This document shows positions 18,154 through 26,158 of a stretch of DNA of 64,000 nucleotides, piece after piece. The notes below the pieces were generated by a model. The model searched no databases. It was not told where the DNA came from and worked only from the letters and a program-made list of their open reading frames with translations. Origin of the DNA: JAAURB01 sp049647265 (lineage in GTDB: Bacteria; Cyanobacteriota; Cyanobacteriia; Cyanobacteriales; Microcoleaceae); contig JBARXJ010000053.1 in assembly GCA_049647265.1 (NCBI GenBank), positions 327,519 through 391,518 of the forward strand, in the 5' to 3' direction. Both the position numbers and the translations under genes were made by a program. The stretch's first letter is position 1; every line of letters starts with the position of its first letter.

Positions 18154-19377
18154 ATGTGGAAACCAGAACTCCTCGCTCCGGCTAAAAACTTAGAACGCTT
18201 AAAAGTTGCCATTACTTATGGTGCAGATGCGGTCTATATTGGCGGACAAAAATATGGTTTACGGGCAAGAGCGGATAATTTTACAGCAGATGATTTAGAA
18301 CAAGCCGTTACCTTTGCTCACGCTCACAATGCTAAAGTTTATGTCACCTTAAATGCTTTTCCTCATGATGAAGATTTAGAGGGTTTAGAACAATATTGTC
18401 AATTTCTTGATGGAATTGGTGTCGATGCGGTGATTGTATCTGACTTAGGCATGATCCGGATGATTCAACGCAGTTCTAACCTGAATATTCATCTTTCTAC
18501 CCAAGCCTCTTGTTTAAATTCTTATGCAGGTCAATTATGGAAAAAACTAGGGGTTCAACGCTTAATTGTCGGGCGAGAAGTGAGTATTGCTGAATCCGGT
18601 TTAATCTGTAAAACCGCCGATATTGAAGTTGAAATGTTTACCCATGGTGCGATGTGTATGGCATATTCGGGTCATTGTACTATTTCTAATTTTACCGCAG
18701 GTCGAGATTCTAACCGAGGCGGTTGTATTCAATCTTGCCGATTTCCCTATCAAATTGAATCAAAATCAGAGCATTCTCAAACACCTGTAACATTCATGTC
18801 TTCTAAAGATCTCTGGGGAGTTAATCAAATTGAGGCATTTTTTCAACATCGAATTTGTTCTTTAAAAATAGAAGGCAGAATGAAATCTGCTTTTTATGTT
18901 GCAACCACTTGTCGGGCGTATCGACAATTAATTGATGCCTATGCTAACCATCAACTCACACCAAGTTTACGCAATCAAATTGCAGCAGAATTAGAATCCG
19001 TTCCTCATCGAGATTATTCAACCGGATCATTAGAACAAGCAGCCGGTTCTGATTCAGTTTATCAACAATTTCACAGTAATAATACAGGAACCCATGAATA
19101 TCTCGGGTTAGTCATGGCAGTAACAGCGGATAAAATTATTTTACAACTGTTTGAACCGTTAAAACTAGGAGATACAATTGAGATTATCCCTGTTCAAGGA
19201 GAACCGATACACTGGGTGGTTAATCAGCTTTTTTCAATTGTGGGTGATTCTATTACTTCGATGCGAAAAGATAGTATTGTCTGTTTACCTAAATCTCCTG
19301 AAACCATACCACTCAATCAAGTTCAAAAATTAAACGTTATTCGCATTGTCAAAACACCTGCCGCTATTAAGGCGTAG
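18154..19377 (+). CDS. U32-family peptidase / RlhA-like protein
   Basis: 407 residues. U32 signatures are PELLAPAKNLERLKVA (~3), YGADAVYIGG (~24), then FTHGAMCMAYSGHCTIS (~163) and GGCIQSCRFPY (~190), giving four cysteines placed to hold an Fe-S cluster as in UbiU or RlhA. KIEGRMKSAFYVA (~240) is the characteristic late motif. A C-terminal beta-barrel-like extension runs from ~310. Members include collagenase-like proteases and 23S rRNA hydroxylation factors; the cyanobacterial role is unproven. It differs from the U32-like protein at 8391, which has lost the cysteines. A REP-like palindrome follows before the convergent larE. Confidence 0.85.
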   Translation: MWKPELLAPAKNLERLKVAITYGADAVYIGGQKYGLRARADNFTADDLEQAVTFAHAHNAKVYVTLNAFPHDEDLEGLEQYCQFLDGIGVDAVIVSDLGMIRMIQRSSNLNIHLSTQASCLNSYAGQLWKKLGVQRLIVGREVSIAESGLICKTADIEVEMFTHGAMCMAYSGHCTISNFTAGRDSNRGGCIQSCRFPYQIESKSEHSQTPVTFMSSKDLWGVNQIEAFFQHRICSLKIEGRMKSAFYVATTCRAYRQLIDAYANHQLTPSLRNQIAAELESVPHRDYSTGSLEQAAGSDSVYQQFHSNNTGTHEYLGLVMAVTADKIILQLFEPLKLGDTIEIIPVQGEPIHWVVNQLFSIVGDSITSMRKDSIVCLPKSPETIPLNQVQKLNVIRIVKTPAAIKA

Positions 19378-19424
19378 GGTGCGGAATTTAGGGCTATTTC
19401 ATTTAATCATCACGCAAAATATTC

Positions 19425-19445
19425 CCCTCTCCTATGAGGAGAGGG
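19425..19445. repeat. REP-like palindrome CCCTCTCCT-N3-AGGAGAGGG, copy 2
   Basis: Perfect 9-bp stem with loop ATG, identical arms to the copy at 1084-1104. It lies between the convergent U32 and larE genes and may be a bidirectional terminator. Confidence 0.7.
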
Positions 19446-19474
19446 TTAGGGAGAGGTTAGTAGAGGTAAGCAGC

Positions 19475-20308
19475 TTAAACAGCAGAAGAAACCTCTGAGA
19501 TCTCAGCAGACAAAACCCGGTTTAATTTACCGCTACGATACCCTTCTAAATCCAAGGTGACATACAAAAAGCCCAGCGCTTGAAATTGAGCCACTAAGGT
19601 GGGTAGATCGGTTTTGAGGATAAACGCTTGAATTTGTTCGGTAGGCAGTTCTATGCGGGCTGTATCCCCGGCTGAACGTACCCGTAGATTTTGCCATCCC
19701 TGTTGACGCAGATACACTTCCGCCCGCCCAACTCGTTGGAGTTTCGCCACTGTAATTTCTTCTCCGTAAGGAAACCGAGAACTTAAGCAAGGTTGAGACG
19801 GTTGATCCCATGAAGATAAACCCAGCAGTTTAGACAATTCTCGTACTTCCAGCTTTGTTAACCCCACTTCTGCTAAAGGCGATCGCGCCCCTCGTTCCTG
19901 GGCAGCTTGAATACCCGGACGATAATCTTGCAAGTCATCCCCATTCACCCCATCGACTACATAAGGATAACCTCGTTCTAAAGCAAGGGGTTTGAGAGTA
20001 TCGTGTAATTCACTTTTACAAAAATAGCAGCGATTAACGGGGTTGGCGGTATAATTGGGATTCTGCATTTCTTGGGTATAAACTTCCTCATGAGAAATCC
20101 CAATCGTTGCAGCCTGTATACGGGCTTGTTCTAAGTCTTCGGGCAATAATGAAGGGGAGATAGCAGTGACTGCTAAAGCGCGATCGCCCAAAACATCATA
20201 GGCGATTTTTGCAACTAAGGTACTATCTACCCCGCCAGAATAGGCAATTAATGCCCGATCCATCTGTTGAAACAGTGATTGAAGTTGATCTAATTTTTGT
20301 TCTATCAT
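19475..20308 (-). CDS. larE: LarE-type ATP-dependent sacrificial sulfur transferase
   Basis: 277 residues from the ATG at 20308. An in-frame upstream extension of 50 residues is hydrophobic and low-complexity and is not part of the family. The PP-loop is YSGGVDST (~23-30). LarE adenylates and thiolates pyridinium dicarboxylate mononucleotide to make the nickel-pincer cofactor of lactate racemase. Cys174 in PCLSSRFPYG matches the sacrificial cysteine (Cys176 of L. plantarum LarE). Cys94 and Cys97 (NRCYFCK) add a CxxC, the pattern of the [4Fe-4S]-dependent LarE type, which would not destroy its own cysteine. No larA, larB or larC is in the window. Confidence 0.85.
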   Translation of the reverse strand: MIEQKLDQLQSLFQQMDRALIAYSGGVDSTLVAKIAYDVLGDRALAVTAISPSLLPEDLEQARIQAATIGISHEEVYTQEMQNPNYTANPVNRCYFCKSELHDTLKPLALERGYPYVVDGVNGDDLQDYRPGIQAAQERGARSPLAEVGLTKLEVRELSKLLGLSSWDQPSQPCLSSRFPYGEEITVAKLQRVGRAEVYLRQQGWQNLRVRSAGDTARIELPTEQIQAFILKTDLPTLVAQFQALGFLYVTLDLEGYRSGKLNRVLSAEISEVSSAV

Positions 20309-20462
20309 CGTGACTCTTATTTTCAGCGTTCCATTTGTATTTCTATATATAGCGTTTCTGGGTAGAAAAGGTTGTTGGTTGTTGGGTGTTGGGGAGACTG
20401 GGAGACTAAGAGAATATCTACAAACAACAAAGAAGTAATAACCCAGAAGTAATAACAATCAA

Positions 20463-21227
20463 TCAAAACTCTTTTTGTGAAAAAATCCCAATAGAAATAG
20501 ATAATAGTAATATTGTATAAACAACGCCGTAGGTAATATTGGTGAACAAAGTTACAAGATCCGGAAATTGTCCATAAACTGCGTCATTTTTTAGATCGAG
20601 TCGGGCTAAATCTGGCAAAATTAGATAAAGTCCTGTCATCAAGCGTTCAATTCCTAAATTTTCGCTAAATTGACCAATATTGAGTAAGTCTCGGCTTAAG
20701 CTACCCATGATATAAACCCCTAAGGTTAATAGGGTTGCCAAGAGAGAATTTGTTAATACACCAAATAATAAACCCGCTGCCACAATTAAAGAGAGTTTCA
20801 ACCAGAGAAATAGTCCAGATAAGATTAAACTGAGGAGGGGATAAGGAATTGTATTTAAACTCAGAATAATAAAATAGATCGCCATCATAGCGCCGATCAG
20901 TACTGCTAAAATTGCCGATAAACCCAAATACTTACTCAGGATTAATTCAAAGCGACTAATCGGTTTTGCAATCAGTAAATAAACGGTTCGTCTTTCAATC
21001 TCTTGATTAATTAAAGTGGTACTGGCAAACAGAGTAATAATTAAACTGAGAAAATCAATACTCGCTATACCAAAATCTAATATAATTTTTTGTTCTGCTG
21101 TGGCTGCAACTTCTGGGATCAAGATAACTGCACCCATCATTAATATAGTGAAAAAAACGATAATATACAGAACGCGATCGCGTAGGACTTGCCAAAAGGT
21201 ATTCTGAGCAATAGTGAGTATTCTCAT
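20463..21227 (-). CDS. fraE: FraE-like ABC-2 permease (filament integrity operon)
   Basis: 254 residues with about six membrane helices and the ABC-2 permease motif TLINQEIERRTVYLLIAKPISRFELILSKYLG split around residues 70-100. It is third in a minus-strand cluster whose first two genes resemble fraC and fraD, the order known from Anabaena, where FraE is a permease needed for filament integrity under nitrogen limitation. Spacing to the fraD-like gene is only 15 bp, so co-transcription is very likely. The ATPase partner is not encoded here. By itself the protein could be called any ABC-2 permease; the gene context decides the call. Confidence 0.8.
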   Translation of the reverse strand: MRILTIAQNTFWQVLRDRVLYIIVFFTILMMGAVILIPEVAATAEQKIILDFGIASIDFLSLIITLFASTTLINQEIERRTVYLLIAKPISRFELILSKYLGLSAILAVLIGAMMAIYFIILSLNTIPYPLLSLILSGLFLWLKLSLIVAAGLLFGVLTNSLLATLLTLGVYIMGSLSRDLLNIGQFSENLGIERLMTGLYLILPDLARLDLKNDAVYGQFPDLVTLFTNITYGVVYTILLLSISIGIFSQKEF

Positions 21228-21242
21228 CGTAAGATTGATTAA

Positions 21243-21755
21243 CTATAAAGTATTTTTGACAATGGTTGTATTATTGATGATATTGGGATTATTAGCAATG
21301 ATAAAATAAAACTTTATCCAACAACTTATGAGTAAATGACTTACCATTACCAAAATAAAGTTAGGTCGCATTAATGGCGGAGAGGGACGAAGATTCAGTT
21401 TTTCATTAAAAAATTCTACGATATAAATTAAACATCCTGAAATAATTGGGAAAACCTGCAAAGGAAAGAATGGTAACGTTATCATTTTTTGGGATAGTAG
21501 TAAACTAATCAATGCGCCACATATCCACGGACTGAGAGGAATTCCAGAAATGACAAAAGGAGGCTGACTGGTTCTCCAACAAATACCCGTAATTAAGAAA
21601 ATTAAGCTTAAAACAGCTAAGCGATCTTGTAATATATCATCAGTTTCTACTGCGGCAGATAATATCCAGATAATAATACTAATGAGTATAAATGTTTTCC
21701 AATGAAAAGGTTTAGGCGGTAGAATAGGACTGAGAAATTCTTGAAGATCGTTCAT
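21243..21755 (-). CDS. fraD: Short FraD-like membrane protein
   Basis: 170 residues, about half the ~340 I recall for Anabaena FraD. The N-terminal half matches what I remember of FraD: a LPPKPFHWKTFILISIIIW helix, several further membrane segments, and a late LLISCWIKFYFII helix. The Anabaena protein continues after that helix with a coiled-coil/periplasmic domain; here the frame ends almost at once (NNTTIVKNTL) and fraE begins 15 bp later, so there is no room for a lost domain. FraD is a septal-junction component in heterocyst-formers. Whether the short form still works there is unknown. Confidence 0.75.
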   Translation of the reverse strand: MNDLQEFLSPILPPKPFHWKTFILISIIIWILSAAVETDDILQDRLAVLSLIFLITGICWRTSQPPFVISGIPLSPWICGALISLLLSQKMITLPFFPLQVFPIISGCLIYIVEFFNEKLNLRPSPPLMRPNFILVMVSHLLISCWIKFYFIIANNPNIINNTTIVKNTL

Positions 21756-21780
21756 AACTATTTAAGTGATTAAAATAATA

Positions 21781-22257
21781 TTAATTCATTGCCACCTGTT
21801 TGATCAGAAAAATCAACAGTATTAATATATGACTCATTGTATGGGCTTTGACTATAATTCTAAATTGATAGCCTTGCTGAATTGTGGCTGCCGGATTAGT
21901 TGCATTTTGAGCCGTTATAAATCTCACGAGTTCTAGCGCTTGCCATTTAATCACCAAAAAGATGAGAAAACTCAACATCCTAAATCCCATAAAAAATAAT
22001 GAAATATTATTAACACTTAAAGTTAAATTAATAATTAATTGTTGCTTTAATAGATTAGGTGCTATAGGTTCTAAGGTGAAAAAGATCAGCCAGCTAATGC
22101 TATGAGCTAATAAATTAATTGCCGCTGCATATTCGACACTGGTTTTGGGACTAATCGCAAGTGCTCGCTTTAATACCCATGCTTCAACCGCAATACAAAC
22201 TAATAACTGTAACAGTCGAGTTAGAATAACTCTGCTAACAAATATAAAAGGTTCCAT
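21781..22257 (-). CDS. fraC: FraC-like filament integrity protein
   Basis: 158 residues with four membrane helices. It begins FVSRVILTRLLQLLVCIAVEAWVLKR-like and contains PKTSVEYAAAINLLA (~37-52), which matches FraC as I know it. FraC and FraD localise to septa in Anabaena and are needed for septal junctions and long filaments. First gene of the fraC-fraD-fraE cluster (25 bp before fraD). The upstream region holds a palindromic element (22270-22495), so the operon promoter lies within or beyond it. Confidence 0.8.
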   Translation of the reverse strand: MEPFIFVSRVILTRLLQLLVCIAVEAWVLKRALAISPKTSVEYAAAINLLAHSISWLIFFTLEPIAPNLLKQQLIINLTLSVNNISLFFMGFRMLSFLIFLVIKWQALELVRFITAQNATNPAATIQQGYQFRIIVKAHTMSHILILLIFLIKQVAMN

Positions 22258-22269
22258 GTCAGCACAATA

Positions 22270-22495
22270 TTAAGCTAAATTCAATGAGCGCAAAATCATA
22301 CTATTCCAGCGCAAAATCATGTCAACAGCTTTACCATCTGGGTAAGCCATTCTCCACCCTCTGCTAAAAAATATAGATTTTGAACACAGTATTTTATAAT
22401 TATCAGTCATCGGTACACCGGCTTTTGAAGCCGGTGCCTGCGATGACCACCTTCCGTGGTCAAGTTTGTGCCAGATGGTACTGAATTTAGCTTAA
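22270..22495. mobile_element. MITE-like nested palindromic element
   Basis: Outer arms TTAAGCTAAATTCA (22270-22283) and TGAATTTAGCTTAA (22482-22495) are perfect complements. A second pair, TACCATCTGG (22332-22341) and CCAGATGGTA (22471-22480), is nested inside. The core has two strong hairpins: CACCGGCTT-TTG-AAGCCGGTG (22416-22436) and GACCAC-CTTCC-GTGGTC (22445-22461). A 13-bp direct repeat AGCGCAAAATCAT occurs at 22288-22300 and 22308-22320. No ORF. It resembles a miniature element; the paired core hairpins recall IS605 left ends. Confidence 0.55.
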
Positions 22496-22553
22496 CCTGA
22501 ATCAGCGCTTTGCGCCTGTACCGTTGACTCTAACTTGAGATTTTAGTTCAGAG

Positions 22554-22838
22554 ATGGTTCATTCTCATCCAACTTATCCTGACATTATCGACACGAAAGA
22601 CTTTATGAAAGACTCAATTCCCAGTACTTTACAAGAAATGATGGCCCTACAAGAACAGCCTGTGAGTGAAGAAGTGGTGGCAACTGCAATTGCAGGGGTG
22701 GTTAAAATTGCTCGAGCTCAACAGAAAACCTTTGAGGAGTTAGAAGCAGAGGTTTTAGCCGATGATAACTTGCTCAACCCAGAACAACGCTTGTGGCTAA
22801 GTGAGTTGCTGGCTGCGGCATGGCAGGGTTTACCGTAA
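22554..22838 (+). CDS. Small cytoplasmic protein of unknown function
   Basis: 94 residues, acidic and mostly helical, with no signal peptide or membrane segment. PSTLQEMMALQEQPVSEEVVATAIAGVVKIARAQ is split over residues 24-56, and the end (LNPEQRLWLSELLAAAWQGLP) looks conserved. I recognise the type as a cyanobacterial conserved hypothetical but know no function. ATG 22554 is used; an inner ATG at 22605 would remove 17 residues. Downstream genes are far away, so it is monocistronic. Confidence 0.65.
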   Translation: MVHSHPTYPDIIDTKDFMKDSIPSTLQEMMALQEQPVSEEVVATAIAGVVKIARAQQKTFEELEAEVLADDNLLNPEQRLWLSELLAAAWQGLP

Positions 22839-22922
22839 CCAATTGTGAGGCAATTGTAGTATTGACTGTTCTGTCGATTCATTTTAGTCTATAATGTTAT
22901 AACAATCTGCTTATGAAAATAC

Positions 22923-22951
22923 TTAACAAAATTCGTAATGTATGCTATACT
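22923..22951 (+). promoter_or_regulatory. Sigma-70-type promoter, extended -10
   Basis: TTAACA (22923-22928), a 17-bp spacer, then TATACT (22946-22951) preceded by TG at -14/-15. Predicted start near 22958. This is one of the best consensus promoters I can see in the window. Confidence 0.6.
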
Positions 22952-23282
22952 AGATAGGAATTGATAACCAAACTATCAGTATATTGTCAAGTCCATTGGC
23001 GATAAATTGGCTTAGTTTTATCAATCTTTCATAAAGGAAAGCGATATCTTTACTATTGCTTTAAAATAGAGAGAACGAAAAATCTCTCCTGACGAAAAAG
23101 TAGTTTTTATAATACATATACTTCAAAGTATAACAGTACTTTGAAAGCTTGCTCTTGCTTTACCAAAGCTTTAACTAAAAACAAAAAAACTTTAAATAAC
23201 TACCTTGTATTCGTAGCGACAGAGTGGCTAAGATAGCAGTCATAACGAGGTTCACATTTACCAACCCAGATCGAAATCCATC

Positions 23283-23315
23283 AAGAGATGACTTACTGAG
23301 GTAATCTCATCTCTT
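23283..23315 (+). promoter_or_regulatory. Leader hairpin 5' of the PEP-CTERM-like gene
   Basis: AAGAGATGA/TCATCTCTT (9 bp) encloses TTAC/GTAA (4 bp) with a small internal loop and a TGAG tip. A short T-rich stretch (23331-23336) follows 15 nt later. Could be an attenuator, an RNA stability element or a processing site. The start codon is 54 bp downstream. Confidence 0.45.
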
Positions 23316-23368
23316 GTCAATTACTCTCGATTTTTTGAGTCACCCTGAGTTCCAAAGAGAGATTAAAA

Positions 23369-24283
23369 ATGAATATTCACCCTAATTTTCGGGTCAGTTG
23401 GTTGCTATTTGCTGTTCCCTTTATATCTACCTTGGGTATTAGTACTGCTTCGAGTCAAGCGGCAACATTTGCTTCGTCAACAACGTTAGTGAATCTAACC
23501 AACTTTAGTGCAAATGCTGAATCCTCATTAGTGTCTGTTGATGCAGCAGCTTTAGCAATTTCACCCGTTGGCTCTACAATTGATTTAGACACGTTAGATG
23601 ATGTTTCAGCAGAAGAATCAATTGCAGCCGAAGCAGCAAATGGAGATGTTGTTGCAACAGCAGATTTTAATACCGTTGCTTTTTTCCCATCCGATACTTC
23701 AGGAAATAATAGTAGTTTTGTAAGTAGCGAAATAGATAATGAAGCATTGGGAGTAGGCGGAGATTATCTCGCAAAATCCAATACAGAATCTACTGTTTTA
23801 GCTAACTTTTTTCTCAATCCAGACGCTGGAGAAAGCGAAACCTTTTCTTTTGATTTTAATGTTTTCTGGGGATTAGAAACCTTTGCCAGTCAAGCCACTG
23901 AGTTTTCATCTGCTACTGCCGATGTTTCTTTAAGCGTTTGTGGTCGAACATCTTTAGACGAAAACCCATTATTTTGTGATTCTCTCTCCACATTCGGAAG
24001 CTTAGACAATTCAGGTACAACCACTGCATTTGCCTTCCAAAATAGCGATCCGTTTTCTATCGATGTCCTCAGTAATCCTATGATTTCTGGTGATACAAAT
24101 TTTCAGCAAGCCGACTTTTTTGCGTTAGGTTCTTACCAACGGGAGTTTGATACACCGATTTACTTAACATTGACAGAAGTTCAACGTTCAGAAGCAATTG
24201 TCTCTACCCCCGAACCTTCAACCACGATTGCATTCTTCAGCTTTAGCGCCGTAATTATGGCTTTGAAAAAAAAGAAAAAGTAA
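23369..24283 (+). CDS. PEP-CTERM-like secreted protein
   Basis: 304 residues. A signal peptide (WLLFAVPFISTLGISTASSQA-AT; cleavage ~31) is followed by an Ala/Ser/Asp-rich beta domain. The C-terminus has the tripartite sorting signal STPEPSTT (~279), a hydrophobic helix and KKKKK, as recognised by exosortase/archaeosortase-type systems. The mature part shares a pattern with the N-terminal regions of the RTX proteins at 30955 and 32619: an ETFSFDFN block and, later, a GSYQREF...IYLTL block. It therefore looks like a membrane-sorted relative of those secreted proteins. It sits behind a long structured leader. The function is unknown. Confidence 0.75.
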   Translation: MNIHPNFRVSWLLFAVPFISTLGISTASSQAATFASSTTLVNLTNFSANAESSLVSVDAAALAISPVGSTIDLDTLDDVSAEESIAAEAANGDVVATADFNTVAFFPSDTSGNNSSFVSSEIDNEALGVGGDYLAKSNTESTVLANFFLNPDAGESETFSFDFNVFWGLETFASQATEFSSATADVSLSVCGRTSLDENPLFCDSLSTFGSLDNSGTTTAFAFQNSDPFSIDVLSNPMISGDTNFQQADFFALGSYQREFDTPIYLTLTEVQRSEAIVSTPEPSTTIAFFSFSAVIMALKKKKK

Positions 24284-24362
24284 CTTAAGCTTAGCTTCAC
24301 TCTCTACCATTCAAATCTACGATATTAAATCATAACACTAGATTGTTCAGCATTGAATAAGC

Positions 24363-24375
24363 TGCCATTGTGGCA
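24363..24375. promoter_or_regulatory. Palindrome TGCCA-N3-TGGCA, site 1 (graspetide precursor)
   Basis: TGCCA-TTG-TGGCA followed by AC, 71 bp before the precursor ATG. It shares exact arms with three other intergenic sites in the window. Likely operator of a dimeric regulator (inference). Confidence 0.5.
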
Positions 24376-24446
24376 ACAAATCAAAGAAAGTATCAGCTAA
24401 ATTAATTTTATTGCAAGGCTAATTACTAATTTGGAGAACAAAGCTG

Positions 24447-24776
24447 ATGCGCCATCCATTTGATTTAAATCCGACTGAACTTGAAACAACTGAGTTGGAG
24501 TTTGCTGAAGAAATCACATCAGAAGAAGCTGCAAACGTTGGCGGTGGACTCTCTATTGCCACAACCAAAGCCTATGGTGAAGAAGGGGGTTATGATTACC
24601 CAATTAAACCCATTGAACCTATCTACACAACTCACGCACTCGGTGAAGAAGGTGGCTGGTGTGGCTGGCATCCGACTCCCGAACCCACTCCAACACCCGA
24701 ACCTTTACCTGTTAAACCACCTTATGAAGTGACAACTTTAGCGCTCGGTGAAGAAGGCGGAGAGTATTTATGGTAA
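24447..24776 (+). CDS. Graspetide (omega-ester RiPP) precursor with three TTxxxxEE cores
   Basis: 109 residues. The leader (1-34) is rich in Glu/Thr and ends EEAANVGGG, a double-glycine-type cleavage site. Three core motifs follow: TTKAYGEEGG (T39-T40/E45-E46), TTHALGEEGG (T61-T62/E67-E68) and TTLALGEEGG (T96-T97/E102-E103), joined by Pro-rich linkers. TT-x4-EE is the plesiocin-type graspetide signature, in which an ATP-grasp enzyme makes two Thr-Glu ester crosslinks per core, giving hairpin-like macrocycles. A candidate ATP-grasp ligase is encoded convergently 198 bp downstream. RBS GGAGAAC lies 7-13 nt before the ATG. No exporter/protease is visible nearby. Related compounds inhibit serine proteases; the activity here is unknown. 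Confidence 0.8.
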   Translation: MRHPFDLNPTELETTELEFAEEITSEEAANVGGGLSIATTKAYGEEGGYDYPIKPIEPIYTTHALGEEGGWCGWHPTPEPTPTPEPLPVKPPYEVTTLALGEEGGEYLW

Positions 24777-24974
24777 TTTAGGTTAAAACAGGAAATTGTA
24801 GCGACTTTGAAACACCATAACTGCTTTAATAGGTATTCTGAAGGCAAGGTTATTCCTTGTCTTTATTTATATTTTTTAGGAAACGCCCACTCTTTGAGGA
24901 AACCGCTTAAAAACTTCTCTTGCTTAAAGCTATATTCCTGATTCAACTACTTCTGAGAACAAGGAAAAACTTAA

Positions 24975-25883
24975 CTACTTAATTAATAAATCCACTAAAT
25001 CCTGAGTAATGGGAAAACCTGTTTTCTGTTCAAAATAGATAAACATGGGACTGGGATTAGCTTCTAAAAATATATACTCTCCATTGGGTTTAAGTCGCCA
25101 ATCAATTGCAGTCCATTCTAAATGAAAGGCTTGAGCAATGGCGAGACATTGTTTGTGAATAACTTCTGGAATCGTAATTGGAATTAACTCCGCTTTATCA
25201 TCTTCTCGAAAATCAATTGCAGCGCTACGAATTTCTGCACCATACACTTTATCTGCAATTACATAAGTCCGGATATTTGTGCCTGAAATATACTCTTGTA
25301 ACGTCACTGGCGCAATGCTAAACACCTCTTTTAAGCGTTGGGGTTCTAAATGCGCTGCGGTAATGGGTTGAGTGTGAGCACCACCATAGACGGGTTTAAA
25401 AATCGTTTTCTTATAGGCTTGACAAAACGCGATCGCCTCTTGCGGATCGTTAGTAATTAAAGTACCAGGAATGGTTACCCCGAGTTGACTAGCAGTACTC
25501 AATTGTAGGGGTTTTTCCTTGTGAAATTGATAGGCTTGCCAAGAATTAACCCAACGAGCCGGACAAGCTTTAAACAGTGCTTGTAATGCGCTCATTGAAT
25601 CATTAATTGCAATTCGATGTTGATGGGGATCGTCTAAGGCTGGAATTTGCACAGGAGATAGCGATCGCCAAAAAATACTTTTAATCCGATCAAACGGCAG
25701 TTGCAAACCGTCGGGTAAGCGTAGAGTACCCTGTTGGTATTGAGGTTGCCAAGACAGTTGTAATTGACTCGGAAATTGTCGGATATTCAGATAGTCAACC
25801 CAGACCCCTGCTTGTTCTAATGCTTGTTTGAGATGAGCAGCATGAGCATCGGTTGCATCTCCTACAATTAAAATATTCGTCAT
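24975..25883 (-). CDS. ATP-grasp ligase, probable graspetide macrocyclase
   Basis: 302 residues, the size of MvdC/MvdD-type ligases. An N-terminal pre-ATP-grasp domain (MTNILIVGDATDAHAAHLKQ, then FDRIKSIFWRSLSP) precedes the ATP-grasp fold. Seen: K124 in HKEKPLQL, K163 in FKPVYGG (ATP lysines), TLQEYI (~195, hinge), and E274/N276 in FLEANPSP (Mg ligands). The ending (FEQKTGFPITQDLVDLL) matches this family. Being next to a TTxxxxEE precursor, it most likely forms the Thr-Glu esters. It is on the opposite strand, convergent, so not in one operon with the precursor. Alternative: another small-peptide or amino-acid ATP-grasp ligase. Confidence 0.75.
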   Translation of the reverse strand: MTNILIVGDATDAHAAHLKQALEQAGVWVDYLNIRQFPSQLQLSWQPQYQQGTLRLPDGLQLPFDRIKSIFWRSLSPVQIPALDDPHQHRIAINDSMSALQALFKACPARWVNSWQAYQFHKEKPLQLSTASQLGVTIPGTLITNDPQEAIAFCQAYKKTIFKPVYGGAHTQPITAAHLEPQRLKEVFSIAPVTLQEYISGTNIRTYVIADKVYGAEIRSAAIDFREDDKAELIPITIPEVIHKQCLAIAQAFHLEWTAIDWRLKPNGEYIFLEANPSPMFIYFEQKTGFPITQDLVDLLIK

Positions 25884-26158
25884 TTACTGTTAGTTATTCT
25901 TTATGGGTTGTTCATGCTTTACGCAAGTTGCCAGTTCTGAATTGATGTCTTCTCAATCCCTCGTTTAAAAGAGAAATTGTGAGACTTTTAGCGGATTACT
26001 ATTCTGGTAAAGAAGACAAGTATTAGTCATTCGTTTTGAGAGAATATAGGGGTTAAAATGTAGTCTTTATCCCAATAGTTTTTTGGAAATCACTAATAAA
26101 GATTTTGCCAATAATCCCTCAACTCATAACCAATGACTAATAACGCTCCAACAAACAA

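Larger units (their letters stand above)
22839..23368 (+). other. Long structured leader before the PEP-CTERM-like gene
   Basis: 530 bp. A strong promoter at 22923-22951 would give a ~410-nt untranslated leader. It contains three hairpins: GAGAGA/TCTCTC (23069-23088), a perfect 9-bp TTCAAAGTA-N6-TACTTTGAA (23122-23145) and a 9+4-bp structure at 23283-23315. I see no ORF above a few dozen codons. A separate small RNA inside it is possible. Confidence 0.5.

Noticed and set aside
20309..20458. 50-residue N-terminal extension of LarE
   Set aside because: It is hydrophobic and low-complexity, encoded by repeat-like DNA (ggttgttgggtgttgg), and precedes the conserved family start.
21227..21260. Frameshift at the end of fraD hiding the missing domain
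   Set aside because: Only 15 bp separate the stop from fraE, so there is no sequence left for a lost domain.
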